The position numbers and the translations under genes were made by a program. Below the pieces are notes generated by a model. The model was not told the DNA's origin. It made no database searches and worked only from the letters and a program-made list of their open reading frames with translations. Of a stretch of 64,000 nucleotides of DNA, positions 17,299 through 26,358 are shown piece by piece. Source of the DNA: an uncultured Acidobacteriaceae bacterium (GTDB taxonomy: Bacteria > Acidobacteriota > Terriglobia > Terriglobales > Acidobacteriaceae); the NCBI GenBank assembly GCA_937879855.1, contig CALFMO010000015.1, positions 62,001 through 126,000 on the forward strand, read 5' to 3'. Position 1 is the first letter of the stretch, and each line of letters starts with the position of its first letter.

Positions 17299-18303
17299 TC
17301 ATACCAAGAGCTGCTTCGCGATCTTGCAGTACAAATTGATCGCTTCCGCCAGTTGCTGCTTCTCGATGTACTCGCCGTCCGTATGCGCCACATGAATCGA
17401 TCCCGGACCGATCAGCAGCGCTTGGCCCCAATTCGTGAGCTTGGGAATGTCTGTGGTAAACGCAGCGATCATCGTCGGCAATCCGTCGACTGTTCGCAAC
17501 CGCAAGAAGGGAAGTTCCAGCGGAAACGTTACTTGGACGGCATCGCCCGCAGCCGCAGCAATCTGTCGCCGCAAATCATCCGACGGACCAACCAGCCGGT
17601 AAAGCAAATCTGCGTGCGCATAATCGGGAATCACGTTCGGCGCGCGACCACCTTCAATGAGCCCAATGTTGAGCGTGCAAGGACCAACCTGCGGATCAGA
17701 AGGCAGCGGCATCGCGCGCAACCGCGTGAGCGCCGGAATCAATTTGTCAATCGCAGACTCCCCCAGCTCCGGATAAGCCGAATGCGCCATGCGTCCGGTT
17801 GCCGTCACTTCCACGCGCAGCGTGCCTTTCGATGCCAGCGCAAGCCGGTTCTCCGTGGGTTCGCCATTGACCAGAAAGCGCGAACTCTTCCCCTTCGCCG
17901 CGTATTCATTGGCAACGTGCGCGCCCAGGCTGTCGCGCTCTTCTCCCACCACAAACAGGAGCCCAACATAAATGCTTTCCCGCCGCAATCGTTCCGCAGC
18001 CGCAATCTGGGCGGCGATGATGCCCTTGGCGTCGCACGATCCGCGTCCATAAATCCGTCCCGCATCTTCCGACGAAGGAATGAACGGTGGAACTGTATCC
18101 ATGTGCGTGGAAAACACCACCGCGGGGTGCGGATCCTCCGGCGACGTCGCGTAGACATTGAAGCGCTCGCCCTCGACTGGCATTTTCTGCGTCTGATAGC
18201 CAAGTCTGCAAAGCTCGCCGTAAAGGTAGTTTGCAGCCGCGGCTTCATTGCCCGTGATGGACTCGATGTCCACTAATTGCCGCGTGAGAGTAACAGCGTC
18301 CAT
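17299..18303 (-). CDS. M20-family metallopeptidase (ArgE/DapE-like)
   Basis: A 334-residue zinc hydrolase of the M20/ArgE/DapE family. The metal site shows in STHMDTVPPFIP and GRGSCDAKG near the first third, and the general-base region in VVGEERDSLGA. A dimerisation domain follows (ASKGTLRVEVTATGRMAHSAYPELGESAIDKL). It hydrolyses an acyl-amino acid or dipeptide amide bond in the cytoplasm; whether it acts as acetylornithine deacetylase, succinyl-DAP desuccinylase or a dipeptidase is not decidable. The ATG at 18303 is preferred over an upstream TTG at 18327. It diverges from the hydrolase gene. Confidence 0.9.
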   Translation of the reverse strand: MDAVTLTRQLVDIESITGNEAAAANYLYGELCRLGYQTQKMPVEGERFNVYATSPEDPHPAVVFSTHMDTVPPFIPSSEDAGRIYGRGSCDAKGIIAAQIAAAERLRRESIYVGLLFVVGEERDSLGAHVANEYAAKGKSSRFLVNGEPTENRLALASKGTLRVEVTATGRMAHSAYPELGESAIDKLIPALTRLRAMPLPSDPQVGPCTLNIGLIEGGRAPNVIPDYAHADLLYRLVGPSDDLRRQIAAAAGDAVQVTFPLELPFLRLRTVDGLPTMIAAFTTDIPKLTNWGQALLIGPGSIHVAHTDGEYIEKQQLAEAINLYCKIAKQLLV

Positions 18304-18419
18304 GGACGAGAGGATAGCAGACGTCAAATCGACGGCGAAGTTGGGACCTCAAACGTTACATCGGACCTAACGCCCAACCCGATTTCAGTTCTTCCATCCT
18401 GACCGTGTAACCTGACTAT

Positions 18420-19112
18420 GTGGTTTCCTCGAGCTCTTCTATCCGTTCTCTATTTCTAGATGGTCCTGCGGGACGCCTGGAATCGCTGCTCAATGCTGGA
18501 GCGGCGAATGCCACTCATGCAGCGCTGGTCTGCCATCCGCATCCTCTGTTTGGCGGAACGCTGCACAACAAGGTCGTTTTCCATACCATGAAGGCGCTGA
18601 ACAGTTTTGGTTTCCCGGTATTGCGTTTCAACTTTCGTGGAGCGGGATTGAGCCAGGGAGAACACGATCAAGGAAATGGAGAGGTCGACGATGTCCGTAC
18701 AGCGCTCGACTGGCTCGATAACGAGTATCATCTGCCGTTGCTGTTCGCCGGATTCTCGTTTGGCGCAGCGGTCGGACTGCGTGCCGCGTGCGCCGACGTT
18801 CGTGTTCGTGCGGCGATTGGTGTAGGAACGCCAGTCGTTCCAGTCGCCGAAGCCACCGAAGAGCCGCGTGTGTATGCACTCGATTTCCTGCAAAATTGCG
18901 CGAAGCCGAAGTTGTTTGTCAGCGGAGCCCGCGATCAGTTTGGTCCGCGAGCCAAGCTCGAAGCCCTCGTTGCCTCGCTACCCGAACCAAAGAAGCTCGT
19001 CTTGATCGAAGGCGCCGATCATTTCTTCGAAGGACGCCTGCGAGAACTCCGGGAAGCGATCGAAGCCTGGGTAAAGTCGGCTCTCAGCTCTCAGCATTCA
19101 GCTCTCAGCTGA
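18420..19112 (+). CDS. Alpha/beta hydrolase with a repeat-encoded C-terminal tail
   Basis: A 230-residue alpha/beta hydrolase that starts with GTG 18420. The nucleophile elbow is GFSFGAAVG, the acid is in SGARDQFG, and the histidine is in EGADHFFEG. The N-terminal HPHPLFGGTLHNKVV stretch is typical of the small dienelactone-hydrolase-like group. The substrate is unknown. The last 12 residues (KSALSSQHSALS) are encoded by tandem copies of gctctcag at 19079-19112, so the natural stop codon was probably displaced by a repeat. The glycerate kinase gene begins 53 bp downstream. Confidence 0.87.
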   Translation: MVSSSSSIRSLFLDGPAGRLESLLNAGAANATHAALVCHPHPLFGGTLHNKVVFHTMKALNSFGFPVLRFNFRGAGLSQGEHDQGNGEVDDVRTALDWLDNEYHLPLLFAGFSFGAAVGLRAACADVRVRAAIGVGTPVVPVAEATEEPRVYALDFLQNCAKPKLFVSGARDQFGPRAKLEALVASLPEPKKLVLIEGADHFFEGRLRELREAIEAWVKSALSSQHSALS

Positions 19113-19164
19113 ATCAAAATCGCAGGGTACGGAGCGACAGCAAGCGGGATATTTCTGACAGCTG

Positions 19165-20505
19165 ATGGCCGATAAGCTGATAGCTATAATCTTGCGGATG
19201 CCTGATTCTGGCGAGATGCGCCAACGTGCTCGCGAAATCTTTCTGTACGCTCTAGCTGAGGCCTCGATTGCCAATGGCTTTGCTCGGCACGTGCATTGCG
19301 AGCGCGGGCTGTTGCGCATCTGTGAAGATATTTACGATCTGCACTCGTATTCGCAGGTGCTGGTTATCTCGATCGGGAAAGCCGGACACAGTATGGTCGA
19401 GGCCCTGTCCAATCAGGTGGGAGCATCGCTACAAGGAATCGTGGCCAGTTCGGTGCAGCCCGCGACGCAAGTGCGCGGCTTCCGCTATTTTCGCGGAGGA
19501 CATCCCACACCAAATCCGGAATCCATTCAAGCGGCGAGCGCAATGTTGCGTACCCTGGATTCACTCCCTCCTTCCGCGCTAGTCATCTTCCTGCTCAGCG
19601 GGGGAGGCTCGTCGATTGTCGAGAAACCCATCGACGACGAGATTTCTCTCGAAGATCTCATCGCGACCTATCGTGTGCTGGTACTTTCTGGAGCGCCGAT
19701 CGCCGAGATCAATGCTGTGCGCAAACATCTTTCCGCGGTAAAAGGTGGAAGGCTGGCACAAGCCGCATCTCCTGCTCAACAAGTATCGCTGCTCGTGTCC
19801 GACGTTCCCGACAATACGCCCGACGCGCTTGCTTCTGGCCCGACAATGCCTGATTCCACGACGGTCGAAGATTGCTATCGCATCGCTGAGAAATACGAAT
19901 TGCTGAAACAGTTTCCGGGATCGACGCGCGAATTGTTTGAGCGTCACGCCTTGGAAGAGACCCCGAAGTCCGATGATCCGGCGTTTCATCGCGCGCGCTG
20001 GTGGCCCGTACTAACCAACCAGACGGCGATTGAAGGGGCCAGTGTGGCCGCTGAACGCGCAGGCTTCATCGTGCACGTGGACAATTCCTGCGACGATTGG
20101 GACTACGAGCAAGCCGTTGTCTACTTATTGCAGAAAGTGCGAGCTTTGCGAAAGCAATTTTCGCCTGTATGCCTGATTTCCGGCGGAGAGGTAACGGTCA
20201 AAGTCACCAACGGCGGAGTTGGCGGACGCAACCAGCAGTTTGCGCTGTCGTGCGCGACGAAAATTGCGGGAGAGAACATCACGGTGCTCAGCGCGGGAAC
20301 GGACGGAGTGGATGGGAATAGTCCAGCCGCGGGAGCCATTGCGGATGGCACAACTCTGGAGCGGGGGCGAATTCGTGGGCTGGATGCGCGCTCTGCACTT
20401 GCCAATTTCAATGCATATCCATTCTTCAGTGCGTTTGGAGATGCAATCGAAACTGGTCCTACGGGGAACAATCTGCGCGATTTGAGGATCCTGCTGGCGT
20501 ACTGA
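19165..20505 (+). CDS. Glycerate 2-kinase (MOFRL family)
   Basis: A 446-residue GckA/TtuD-type glycerate kinase. Seen are SIGKAGHSMVEAL, the glycine-rich FLLSGGGSSIVEKP, the conserved INAVRKHLSAVKGGRLA, SDVPDNTPDALASGPT, and near the C-terminus the MOFRL-type GGVGGRNQQFALS and SAGTDGVDGNSPAAGA. It phosphorylates D-glycerate to 2-phosphoglycerate, linking glycerate from photorespiratory, serine or tartronate pathways to glycolysis. ATG 19165 is used; ATG 19198 is a possible shorter start. No tartronate semialdehyde reductase is adjacent, though a 3-hydroxyisobutyrate dehydrogenase-like enzyme that could act in this pathway lies 2 kb away. Confidence 0.92.
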   Translation: MADKLIAIILRMPDSGEMRQRAREIFLYALAEASIANGFARHVHCERGLLRICEDIYDLHSYSQVLVISIGKAGHSMVEALSNQVGASLQGIVASSVQPATQVRGFRYFRGGHPTPNPESIQAASAMLRTLDSLPPSALVIFLLSGGGSSIVEKPIDDEISLEDLIATYRVLVLSGAPIAEINAVRKHLSAVKGGRLAQAASPAQQVSLLVSDVPDNTPDALASGPTMPDSTTVEDCYRIAEKYELLKQFPGSTRELFERHALEETPKSDDPAFHRARWWPVLTNQTAIEGASVAAERAGFIVHVDNSCDDWDYEQAVVYLLQKVRALRKQFSPVCLISGGEVTVKVTNGGVGGRNQQFALSCATKIAGENITVLSAGTDGVDGNSPAAGAIADGTTLERGRIRGLDARSALANFNAYPFFSAFGDAIETGPTGNNLRDLRILLAY

Positions 20506-20527
20506 CTTGCGCTTGAGGGCCTGCGGC

Positions 20528-20550
20528 GGGACAGCTGAGGCGGCTGTCCC
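20528..20550. repeat. Palindromic repeat between convergent genes
   Basis: GGGACAGC (20528-20535) and GCTGTCCC (20543-20550) form a perfect 8-bp hairpin followed by tacgcgggc. It sits between two convergent genes, and may also help end transcription. The end resembles the ggcgctac ends of other repeats in this window. Confidence 0.5.
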
Positions 20551-20570
20551 TACGCGGGCTTTTGAGAACG

Positions 20571-21068
20571 CTATGCGGTCTTCTGCAACTTCTCGGGCTG
20601 CGCCATCTTTTTCATGGCTTCGTCCATACTGCGCCTCATTTCATCCGCGGACATGTCTTTGACGTGAGTCGCGATGGACCACTTGTGGCCGAAGGGATCC
20701 TTCAGCTTTCCGTAGCGGTCACCCCAGAACTGGTCGGTGACCGGCATCTCGACCTGGGCTCCGGCTTTCACAGCCCGGTCAAAAGCTGCGTCTACGCCTT
20801 CGACATAGATGTGCAGACCCATGCCAGCGCCGCCACCGGATTGGGGAGACAGAACTCCGTGCTCGGGAAACTCGTCGGACAGCATGATGATGGAGTCGCC
20901 AATCTTCAACTCGGCGTGCATGACTTTTCCGTCCGGCCCTTTCGCGACGTCGCCCCGTTGCTGCGCTCCGAACGCCTGTTTGTAGAATTCGATGGCACGA
21001 CTCGCGTCTTTTACGGTGAGAAATGGAGTGAGAGTGTGATAGCCCTCGGGAATGGCTTTTACAGACAT
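20571..21068 (-). CDS. VOC-family protein, PhnB/glyoxalase-like
   Basis: A 165-residue protein of the vicinal-oxygen-chelate fold. It starts at ATG 21068 with an AGGAGG ribosome site just upstream. Two beta-alpha-beta-beta-beta units are visible (LTPFLTVKDASRAIEFYKQAFG and GLHIYVEGVDAAFDRAVKAGA), ending in LKDPFGHKWSIATHVKDMS, which is typical of the PhnB-like group. A short charged tail with several Met residues follows. Members include glyoxalases, dioxygenases and resistance proteins, so no reaction is assigned. Confidence 0.88.
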   Translation of the reverse strand: MSVKAIPEGYHTLTPFLTVKDASRAIEFYKQAFGAQQRGDVAKGPDGKVMHAELKIGDSIIMLSDEFPEHGVLSPQSGGGAGMGLHIYVEGVDAAFDRAVKAGAQVEMPVTDQFWGDRYGKLKDPFGHKWSIATHVKDMSADEMRRSMDEAMKKMAQPEKLQKTA

Positions 21069-21180
21069 GAGAACCTCCTAGGCTGGAATTTCGAATTTCG
21101 AGAAGGCTAGTTTACAACAAGCGCCGAGAGCGGCTTGTGAAAAACCCAGTCACATAAGCCGCACAGAGGGCCCAAGTCCT

Positions 21181-22077
21181 TCAGAAGAACCTGGTTACAC
21201 CTTCCTCCATCACCAGTACGCGGTCTTTCACGCCTGCGGTGCGGGCTTCCTCCTCGAGCAACTGCAACGGCTCATCGACGGGCTCATGGGAGAGGCGGAA
21301 AGTACCGTAGTGCATGGGAACCATCCAGCGCGATTTGAGATCGAGGAAGGCGCGCATGGCGTCGGCGGGATTGGTATGGACGTTGCGGAATTGCGGCGGA
21401 TTGTAGGCGCCAATCGGCAGCAGCGCGAGCTCCGGAGCCAAACGGCGTCCAATCTCGCTGAAGCCGGAGAAGTACGCGGTATCGCCGGCGTGGTAAACGG
21501 AGTGTTTACCAGTCTTCAAAACAAATCCGCCATAGCCGCGGTGCGAATCTTTCAGCACGCGAGCGCCCCAGTGGCGCGAAGGCACGTGCGTGATCGACAA
21601 GTTGCCATGGCGCGAAGTCTTCCACCAATCCAACTCGATAATCTCTGAAAAGCCAAGATCAGAGACCAGATCAGAAACATGAGCGGGAATGATGATCGCC
21701 GGTGTGCGGCCGCGAGTGCGCAGATTGTGCTGCACGATCGCCCGCAATGACGGACGATGCAGGTGATCGAAATGCGCGTGCGAAACCAGTACCACATCGA
21801 TGGCCGGAAGATCGGCGATGCGCAAGCCCGGACGGCGTAGCCGCTTCAAAACGAACAGCCAACGCGCGAAGTTAGGATCGATGACGACGCTCTTGCCGCC
21901 GATTTGCACGAAGAAGCTGGCGTGGCCGATAAAGGTGACTCCGAGCTCTCCATTCGTAGCGAGTCGCGGCTTGTGAGTTTCACCCCGGCGTGGGGTTACG
22001 GCGGAACGGCGCACTAAGCGTCCGAACTGAGTGGCGCGCTTGCGAAGGGCCGGGTTGCGAAGTGTTTGCTTGATCAT
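21181..22077 (-). CDS. MBL-fold metallo-hydrolase (UlaG/NAPE-PLD-like)
   Basis: A 298-residue metallo-beta-lactamase-fold protein. The zinc motif HxHxDH is present as SHAHFDHLHRPSL. Downstream are HVPSRHWGARVLKD, YHAGDTAYFSGF (the metal-bridging Asp) and VPMHYGTFRLSHEP, all in the order seen in the UlaG and NAPE-phospholipase-D-like branch. The N-terminus is basic (MIKQTLRNPALRKRATQFG) with no signal peptide. A phosphodiesterase or lactonase activity is plausible, but the substrate is not clear. It lies on the same strand as the VOC gene with a gap of about 110 bp. Confidence 0.88.
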   Translation of the reverse strand: MIKQTLRNPALRKRATQFGRLVRRSAVTPRRGETHKPRLATNGELGVTFIGHASFFVQIGGKSVVIDPNFARWLFVLKRLRRPGLRIADLPAIDVVLVSHAHFDHLHRPSLRAIVQHNLRTRGRTPAIIIPAHVSDLVSDLGFSEIIELDWWKTSRHGNLSITHVPSRHWGARVLKDSHRGYGGFVLKTGKHSVYHAGDTAYFSGFSEIGRRLAPELALLPIGAYNPPQFRNVHTNPADAMRAFLDLKSRWMVPMHYGTFRLSHEPVDEPLQLLEEEARTAGVKDRVLVMEEGVTRFF

Positions 22078-22389
22078 CCTGCTTACAGAGCCTGGGGGCT
22101 GGATCGGAAGCAGCCTGTATTGATCATACTAATCCCGATCGCCTACCGAAGCGGAATAATAAAGGCGCGGCGATCAAGTTTATTTAGACGCCGTTAATAT
22201 TAGATGAAGAGGATAAAATGCGGGCTGCTTAAGTCTCCATCCCGATAACGATAGTAATCGGTGAACACCATACCTGCGGGCGAACTCATATCCACTAAAG
22301 CTACATGCTGCTTGACCTCGATCGAGTAGGTCATATCTAATCCAAAAGCGTCTTTTGAGTTGTTTCTTCAGAAAGAAGGAGAAGTACTC
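22078..22389. other. Intergenic region between divergent genes
   Basis: About 310 bp that must hold promoters for the MBL-fold gene and the dehydrogenase gene. The part around 22185-22215 is AT-rich. I see no small gene, hairpin or repeat that I can support. Confidence 0.5.
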
Positions 22390-23271
22390 ATGCGAGTTGC
22401 ATTTTTGGGATTGGGAATCATGGGACAGGCCATGGCAACGAGCCTGGTCAAGGCGGGGCACGAAGTCAGTGTGTGGAATCGAACGCCGGGCAAACTGGTG
22501 GAGGGCGCAGGTGTCGCTCCCACGCCCGCAGCGGCGGCCCAGGGCGCCGAAGTGGTGTGGATGTGCGTGTCCGACACGGATGCAGTCGAGCGCGTTGTTT
22601 TTGGGCCCGATGGCGTAGACGGGTCGCTCACCGAAGGCATGATCATTGCGGACTCGAGCACGATTTCACCGTCTGGCACCTTGAAGTTCGCAGAACGGGT
22701 CGCGACGAAAGGCGTGATGTGGGTAGATGCGCCGATGACCGGATCGAAGATCGGCGCGCGGGATGGAACGCTGGTGTTCATAGTCGGCGGAGATGAGGCC
22801 ACGATCGAACGGCTCAAACCACTTTTTGCGGCAATGGGAAAAAAGATTTTCCGCATGGGCGAGACTGGCAAAGGACAGGCGACGAAGCTCGCCATGAATT
22901 TGCAGATCGCGCTGATTTACGAGGGGTTCGCCGAGGCGCTGACCCTGGCAGCCAAGCTTGGCGTGGAACCCCAGCAATTGTTGTCGCTGATCGAGGCTAC
23001 GATGGTGCGCTCGGGCGTGGTGGATTACAAGGGACCCTTCGTTCTCCAGCGCGACTTCACGCCAAATTTTCCGCTGCGCCTGATGCACAAGGATATCCGG
23101 CTGACGCTGGAGGCGGCGAAGGAAGCGCGGGTGAAGCTGCCGGCGCTGGAAACGGTGGAAGAAATTTACGAGATGGCGTCGGAAGAGGGGAATCAGGACC
23201 TCGACTACGCCGCGACACTCACCCTGCTGGAAAAATGGGCGGGCGTGCAGGTGAAAGGGAAGGCCGCGTAA
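22390..23271 (+). CDS. 3-hydroxyisobutyrate dehydrogenase-like NAD(P) oxidoreductase
   Basis: A 293-residue beta-hydroxyacid dehydrogenase. ATG 22390 follows the ribosome site AAGGAG (22375-22380) and gives the canonical start MRVAFLGLGIMGQAM with the Rossmann GxGxxG. The substrate-binding motif is at about 118 (DAPMTGSKIGARDGT) and the catalytic lysine is in KGQATKLAMN near 171. The sequence resembles the plant and bacterial glyoxylate/succinic-semialdehyde reductase branch. It would reduce a short aldehyde acid such as tartronate or succinate semialdehyde; the exact substrate is inferred. The thioredoxin gene follows after 105 bp. Confidence 0.9.
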   Translation: MRVAFLGLGIMGQAMATSLVKAGHEVSVWNRTPGKLVEGAGVAPTPAAAAQGAEVVWMCVSDTDAVERVVFGPDGVDGSLTEGMIIADSSTISPSGTLKFAERVATKGVMWVDAPMTGSKIGARDGTLVFIVGGDEATIERLKPLFAAMGKKIFRMGETGKGQATKLAMNLQIALIYEGFAEALTLAAKLGVEPQQLLSLIEATMVRSGVVDYKGPFVLQRDFTPNFPLRLMHKDIRLTLEAAKEARVKLPALETVEEIYEMASEEGNQDLDYAATLTLLEKWAGVQVKGKAA

Positions 23272-23376
23272 GGTAGGTCCGATGCTCGTGCAGGCTCAAT
23301 CGCGAAGTTACTCCCTAGCTCTGTTGCACCACGCCTCGGAAAGCTCGAAAGATTTATTATGCAGAAAGGAGGTGCC

Positions 23377-23823
23377 GTGTCGGTGATTCGAAGTTGTAAA
23401 GTATGCGGACAGAAAAACCGTATCCCCGCGGGACATCTCTCCGACACCGGCCGTTGTGGTGCGTGTAAGGCGGCACTTCCTCCCGTGGATGAGCCATTGG
23501 AAGTTGACCCAGAGCTTTTTACCGAAGTTGTCCAGAACGCGCACGTTCCCGTGTTAGTCGATTTCTGGGCCGCCTGGTGCGGGCCGTGCCGCATGGCCGC
23601 ACCCGAGGTTGCGCGCGCCGCTGCGGATATGGCGGGACAAGCGATTGTCCTTAAGGTCGATACAGAACGTTATCCAGCTCTGGCAGCCCGCTTCAATGTG
23701 CGCGGCATTCCAAACTTCATGGTCTTCTTTTCTGGACGACCGGTAGCACAGCAGGCGGGAGTAATGAACTATCAACAGCTTGAAGACTGGGTCAAGTCTG
23801 CGCGGTCATCCTCGGCAGCGTGA
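23377..23823 (+). CDS. trxC: Thioredoxin 2 with N-terminal zinc ribbon
   Basis: A thioredoxin of about 148 residues with an N-terminal zinc ribbon of two CXXC pairs (CKVCGQKN and CGACKAAL) and the active site WAAWCGPCRMA. The cis-proline is in RGIPNFMVF. This is the thioredoxin-2 layout, a cytoplasmic oxidant-resistant disulfide reductase. A strong ribosome site AAAGGAGGT at 23365-23373 lies inside the reading frame that begins at ATG 23359, so GTG 23377 (or GTG 23383) is the likelier start. It could serve the arsenate reductase in this window, but no linkage is shown. Confidence 0.9.
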   Translation: MSVIRSCKVCGQKNRIPAGHLSDTGRCGACKAALPPVDEPLEVDPELFTEVVQNAHVPVLVDFWAAWCGPCRMAAPEVARAAADMAGQAIVLKVDTERYPALAARFNVRGIPNFMVFFSGRPVAQQAGVMNYQQLEDWVKSARSSSAA

Positions 23824-24005
23824 TTACTCCCCGCGAAACTCTTAGCAACTCAACAACCTGAGGAAGGGCCTGATCCTCAGCCCGATTACCCAATCGTTAC
23901 CGCCGTAATTCCTCAAAAATCGTTATTACACAAGTATTACAGTCAACCTCTCCCTCCGCTTGGTACGGTAGACGTAGGGCCGATCGAACTCAAAACGACC
24001 ACGAA

Positions 24006-24938
24006 ATGGGGACCTTCTTGGATATGGAACTGCGGGATTTGGAAAAACCACAAGCCGCAAAAGATGAAATGAACTGGATCACGGCGGGCTTTATGGCCGC
24101 GTTTCACGTGGGCGCCATTGCCGCACTCTTCTTTTTTACCTGGAAGGCATTTTTCGTCGCGATGTTCCTGTGGTGGGTGTCGGGCAGCCTGGGCATTGGG
24201 ATGAGTTATCACCGGTTGCTGACGCACCGCGGTTATAAGACTCCAAAGTGGGTGGAATATTTTCTGACCGTCTGCGCCACGCTGGCTCTCGAGGGTGGAC
24301 CGATTTTCTGGGTAGCGACGCATCGCATTCATCATCAGTACTCGGATCAGGACGGCGATCCGCATTCGCCGATCGACGGAAAGTGGTGGGCCCATATGGG
24401 ATGGATTCTGATGGGCAAATCGATGCACCATGACACGACCACGCTGGCACGCTACGTCCCCGACCTGGCGAAAGATAAGTTTCACGTCTGGATTACGAAA
24501 TATCATTACGTTCCCATGATTGTGTTGGGCGTGATCCTGCTGGCTCTTGGCGGACTGCCCTTCCTGATGTGGGGAATTTTCATGCGCACGGTGGTGGGGT
24601 TGCACGCCACGTGGCTGGTGAATTCGGCGACGCATTCCTGGGGAACCCGGCGATTCGCAACTCGCGATCTTTCGACCAACAGCTGGTGGGTAGCCCTGCT
24701 GACGTTCGGCGAGGGTTGGCACAACAATCATCATGCGCATCCGACCGCGGCGCAGCACGGGTTCAAGTGGTACGAGGTTGATATGAACTGGTACGGAATC
24801 TGGGTGCTGAAGACGCTGGGCTTGGCCTGGGACATTAAGCGAGTGAAGTTGGCCGAAGTGGAACGGGGCTTGGTGCCGACGCCGAACGGGCGCCTGATCA
24901 CCGCAGCGTTGCCGGAAGTTTCGGTCGCGGGAGACTAG
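24006..24938 (+). CDS. Acyl-CoA/acyl-lipid delta-9-type desaturase
   Basis: A 310-residue integral membrane di-iron desaturase. The three histidine boxes are present: HRLLTHR, HRIHHQYSD and HNNHHAHP. Paired hydrophobic segments lie at about 20-60 and 155-200. Enzymes of this type insert a cis double bond, usually at carbon 9 of a saturated fatty acyl chain, and help adjust membrane fluidity. Position and acyl carrier are inferred from the family. It has its own terminator and seems to be monocistronic. Confidence 0.93.
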   Translation: MGTFLDMELRDLEKPQAAKDEMNWITAGFMAAFHVGAIAALFFFTWKAFFVAMFLWWVSGSLGIGMSYHRLLTHRGYKTPKWVEYFLTVCATLALEGGPIFWVATHRIHHQYSDQDGDPHSPIDGKWWAHMGWILMGKSMHHDTTTLARYVPDLAKDKFHVWITKYHYVPMIVLGVILLALGGLPFLMWGIFMRTVVGLHATWLVNSATHSWGTRRFATRDLSTNSWWVALLTFGEGWHNNHHAHPTAAQHGFKWYEVDMNWYGIWVLKTLGLAWDIKRVKLAEVERGLVPTPNGRLITAALPEVSVAGD

Positions 24939-24960
24939 ATCTTTCCCATCGAGAAAAGTG

Positions 24961-24989
24961 AGCCCTGGCCATAACGGCCGGGGCTTTTT
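24961..24989 (+). terminator. Rho-independent terminator of the desaturase gene
   Basis: Stem AGCCCTGGCC (24961-24970) and GGCCGGGGCT (24976-24984 plus the first T at 24985) with one wobble pair and a 5-nt loop, followed by TTTTT. It lies 22 bp past the stop codon. Confidence 0.85.
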
Positions 24990-25017
24990 CGTGGGCGCAA
25001 CTCACGGCACTTCGGCC

Positions 25018-25455
25018 TTACACGCGGATAATCATGACTTCGGTTGACTTGATCAAAGCAGCTGCGGTCTGTCCTTTCTTCAATTGCATTTCACGCACGG
25101 CTCCCGATGTGATCAGCGACGTGATGAGCTGGCCGCCTACCGATAGCGTAACCTGTGCTACCAGGCCGCTGACGCGGACCTCGACGATGCGCCCGACGAG
25201 CTGGTTGCGACCGCTTATGCGTTGGTAGGTGACGCGGCGCTCGTCCTCGTTGTGTCCTCGTGTGCGATAAAGCAGGCGATCGATTTCTCCCTGCCGGATG
25301 CGGTAGTGGCCGCCGGGCGTTTTCACCGCACGCAATTTTCGGTGGTAAATCCACTGCTTGATGGTGGGATAACTGATCTGGAGTTGCACGGCGGCGTCTC
25401 GAGGACGGAGGAGGGACTCGCGCGATTCGGCATGGCTACTTTTGTTTTTGCCCAT
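25018..25455 (-). CDS. HTH regulator fused to a Mop (molybdate-binding) domain
   Basis: A 145-residue two-domain protein. Residues about 15-62 form an excisionase/MerR-type helix-turn-helix (LLRPRDAAVQLQISYPTIKQWIYHRKLRAVKTPGGHYRI in outline). Residues about 78-145 form a Mop/TOBE oxyanion-binding domain (RNQLVGRIVEVRVSGLVAQVT ending STEVMIIRV). This resembles ModE in logic, since DNA binding would respond to molybdate or tungstate, but the HTH is of another type. No modABC genes are near. The outer-membrane protein gene just upstream on the same strand is a candidate target. Confidence 0.85.
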   Translation of the reverse strand: MGKNKSSHAESRESLLRPRDAAVQLQISYPTIKQWIYHRKLRAVKTPGGHYRIRQGEIDRLLYRTRGHNEDERRVTYQRISGRNQLVGRIVEVRVSGLVAQVTLSVGGQLITSLITSGAVREMQLKKGQTAAALIKSTEVMIIRV

Positions 25456-25483
25456 GGCTCTGATTCTCCGAAGCGATACTCCG

Positions 25484-26311
25484 TTAGAACGGAAAGCGGA
25501 TCGACAGCGTCTTGGCGTGATTGAACTGGTGGAAGTGTGTCACTGCGATCTGCTCGCCGCCACCGATACTCATCCCTAGCCGCCTCCACAGGTGGAAACG
25601 GCCTGCGACCAGGCCGGGAGAAAGGAAAACCTGTTTGTCTCCCGACAAAGATCCGTTCGGCCAGAAGGTCGCATTGACTTCCACTTCAGGCCACAACTTG
25701 CGCAACACGCGGTACTGAAAGGCGGTATTGTACGCCACGGGCGTGCCGCTTTTCTGGCGGCCTCCGGTGGGGATGGTCCAGCCAATCGTGCTTTGAAAAT
25801 CGAAATTCCCGAACCCTTTGCCGAAAGCAATCGTCGGGGTAATCGAGGCGTAGCTGCTGGCGAAGCGGCCGTAGGGAATGCTGCTTGCGAGAAATCCGGT
25901 CACGATGTAATTGCCTTGCTCCTCATTGGCGGCAAGGAACCTGTATTTCAATGTCAGAGGAACGTTGCTGAAACCGTCGGGGCCCTTCACTGGCACTTGA
26001 TAGGGAGGCACGCCCAGGATGATTTCCGTGTGCTCCGTGGGAATCAACTCCAGGCCCTTGCCGCCGAAATAATTCAGGCTATTGCCGGCGGCAGTTGGCG
26101 TCCATGTAATGTCGGCGCGGAATTCCTCTTCCAAGCGCGGAGTGGTTGTGTAGAGCGGGGTGATCCAGCGGGGCTGCTCGGCCTGGGTTTTGGTGACGCG
26201 AGGAAACCAATTGGCGAAATACCCTGCGGCGGATTCCTGCGCGGTTACCGTGGGAACCGCCAAGGCCAAAGTCACTAGAAGAAGCGCCAGGTAATTCAAA
26301 AAACCTTTCAC
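25484..26311 (-). CDS. Predicted outer-membrane beta-barrel protein
   Basis: About 275 residues from GTG 26311, preceded by GGAGG on the reverse strand; ATG 26356 would add 15 residues ahead of the signal peptide. The signal sequence is FLNYLALLLVTLALAVPTVTAQ. The mature part alternates hydrophobic and polar residues in short strands (ITWTPTAAGNSLNYFGG, YNTAFQYRVLRKLWPEVEVN) and ends in aromatic Phe (LSIRFPF), as expected for an outer-membrane barrel. It resembles transporters of the MetA/phenol-degradation type. Its stop codon lies 28 bp from the HTH-Mop gene start, so the two may form an operon. Confidence 0.72.
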   Translation of the reverse strand: MKGFLNYLALLLVTLALAVPTVTAQESAAGYFANWFPRVTKTQAEQPRWITPLYTTTPRLEEEFRADITWTPTAAGNSLNYFGGKGLELIPTEHTEIILGVPPYQVPVKGPDGFSNVPLTLKYRFLAANEEQGNYIVTGFLASSIPYGRFASSYASITPTIAFGKGFGNFDFQSTIGWTIPTGGRQKSGTPVAYNTAFQYRVLRKLWPEVEVNATFWPNGSLSGDKQVFLSPGLVAGRFHLWRRLGMSIGGGEQIAVTHFHQFNHAKTLSIRFPF

Positions 26312-26358
26312 TTGGAGACCTACCTCCGCAATGTTATCAATCGAGAGATTATGCACAC

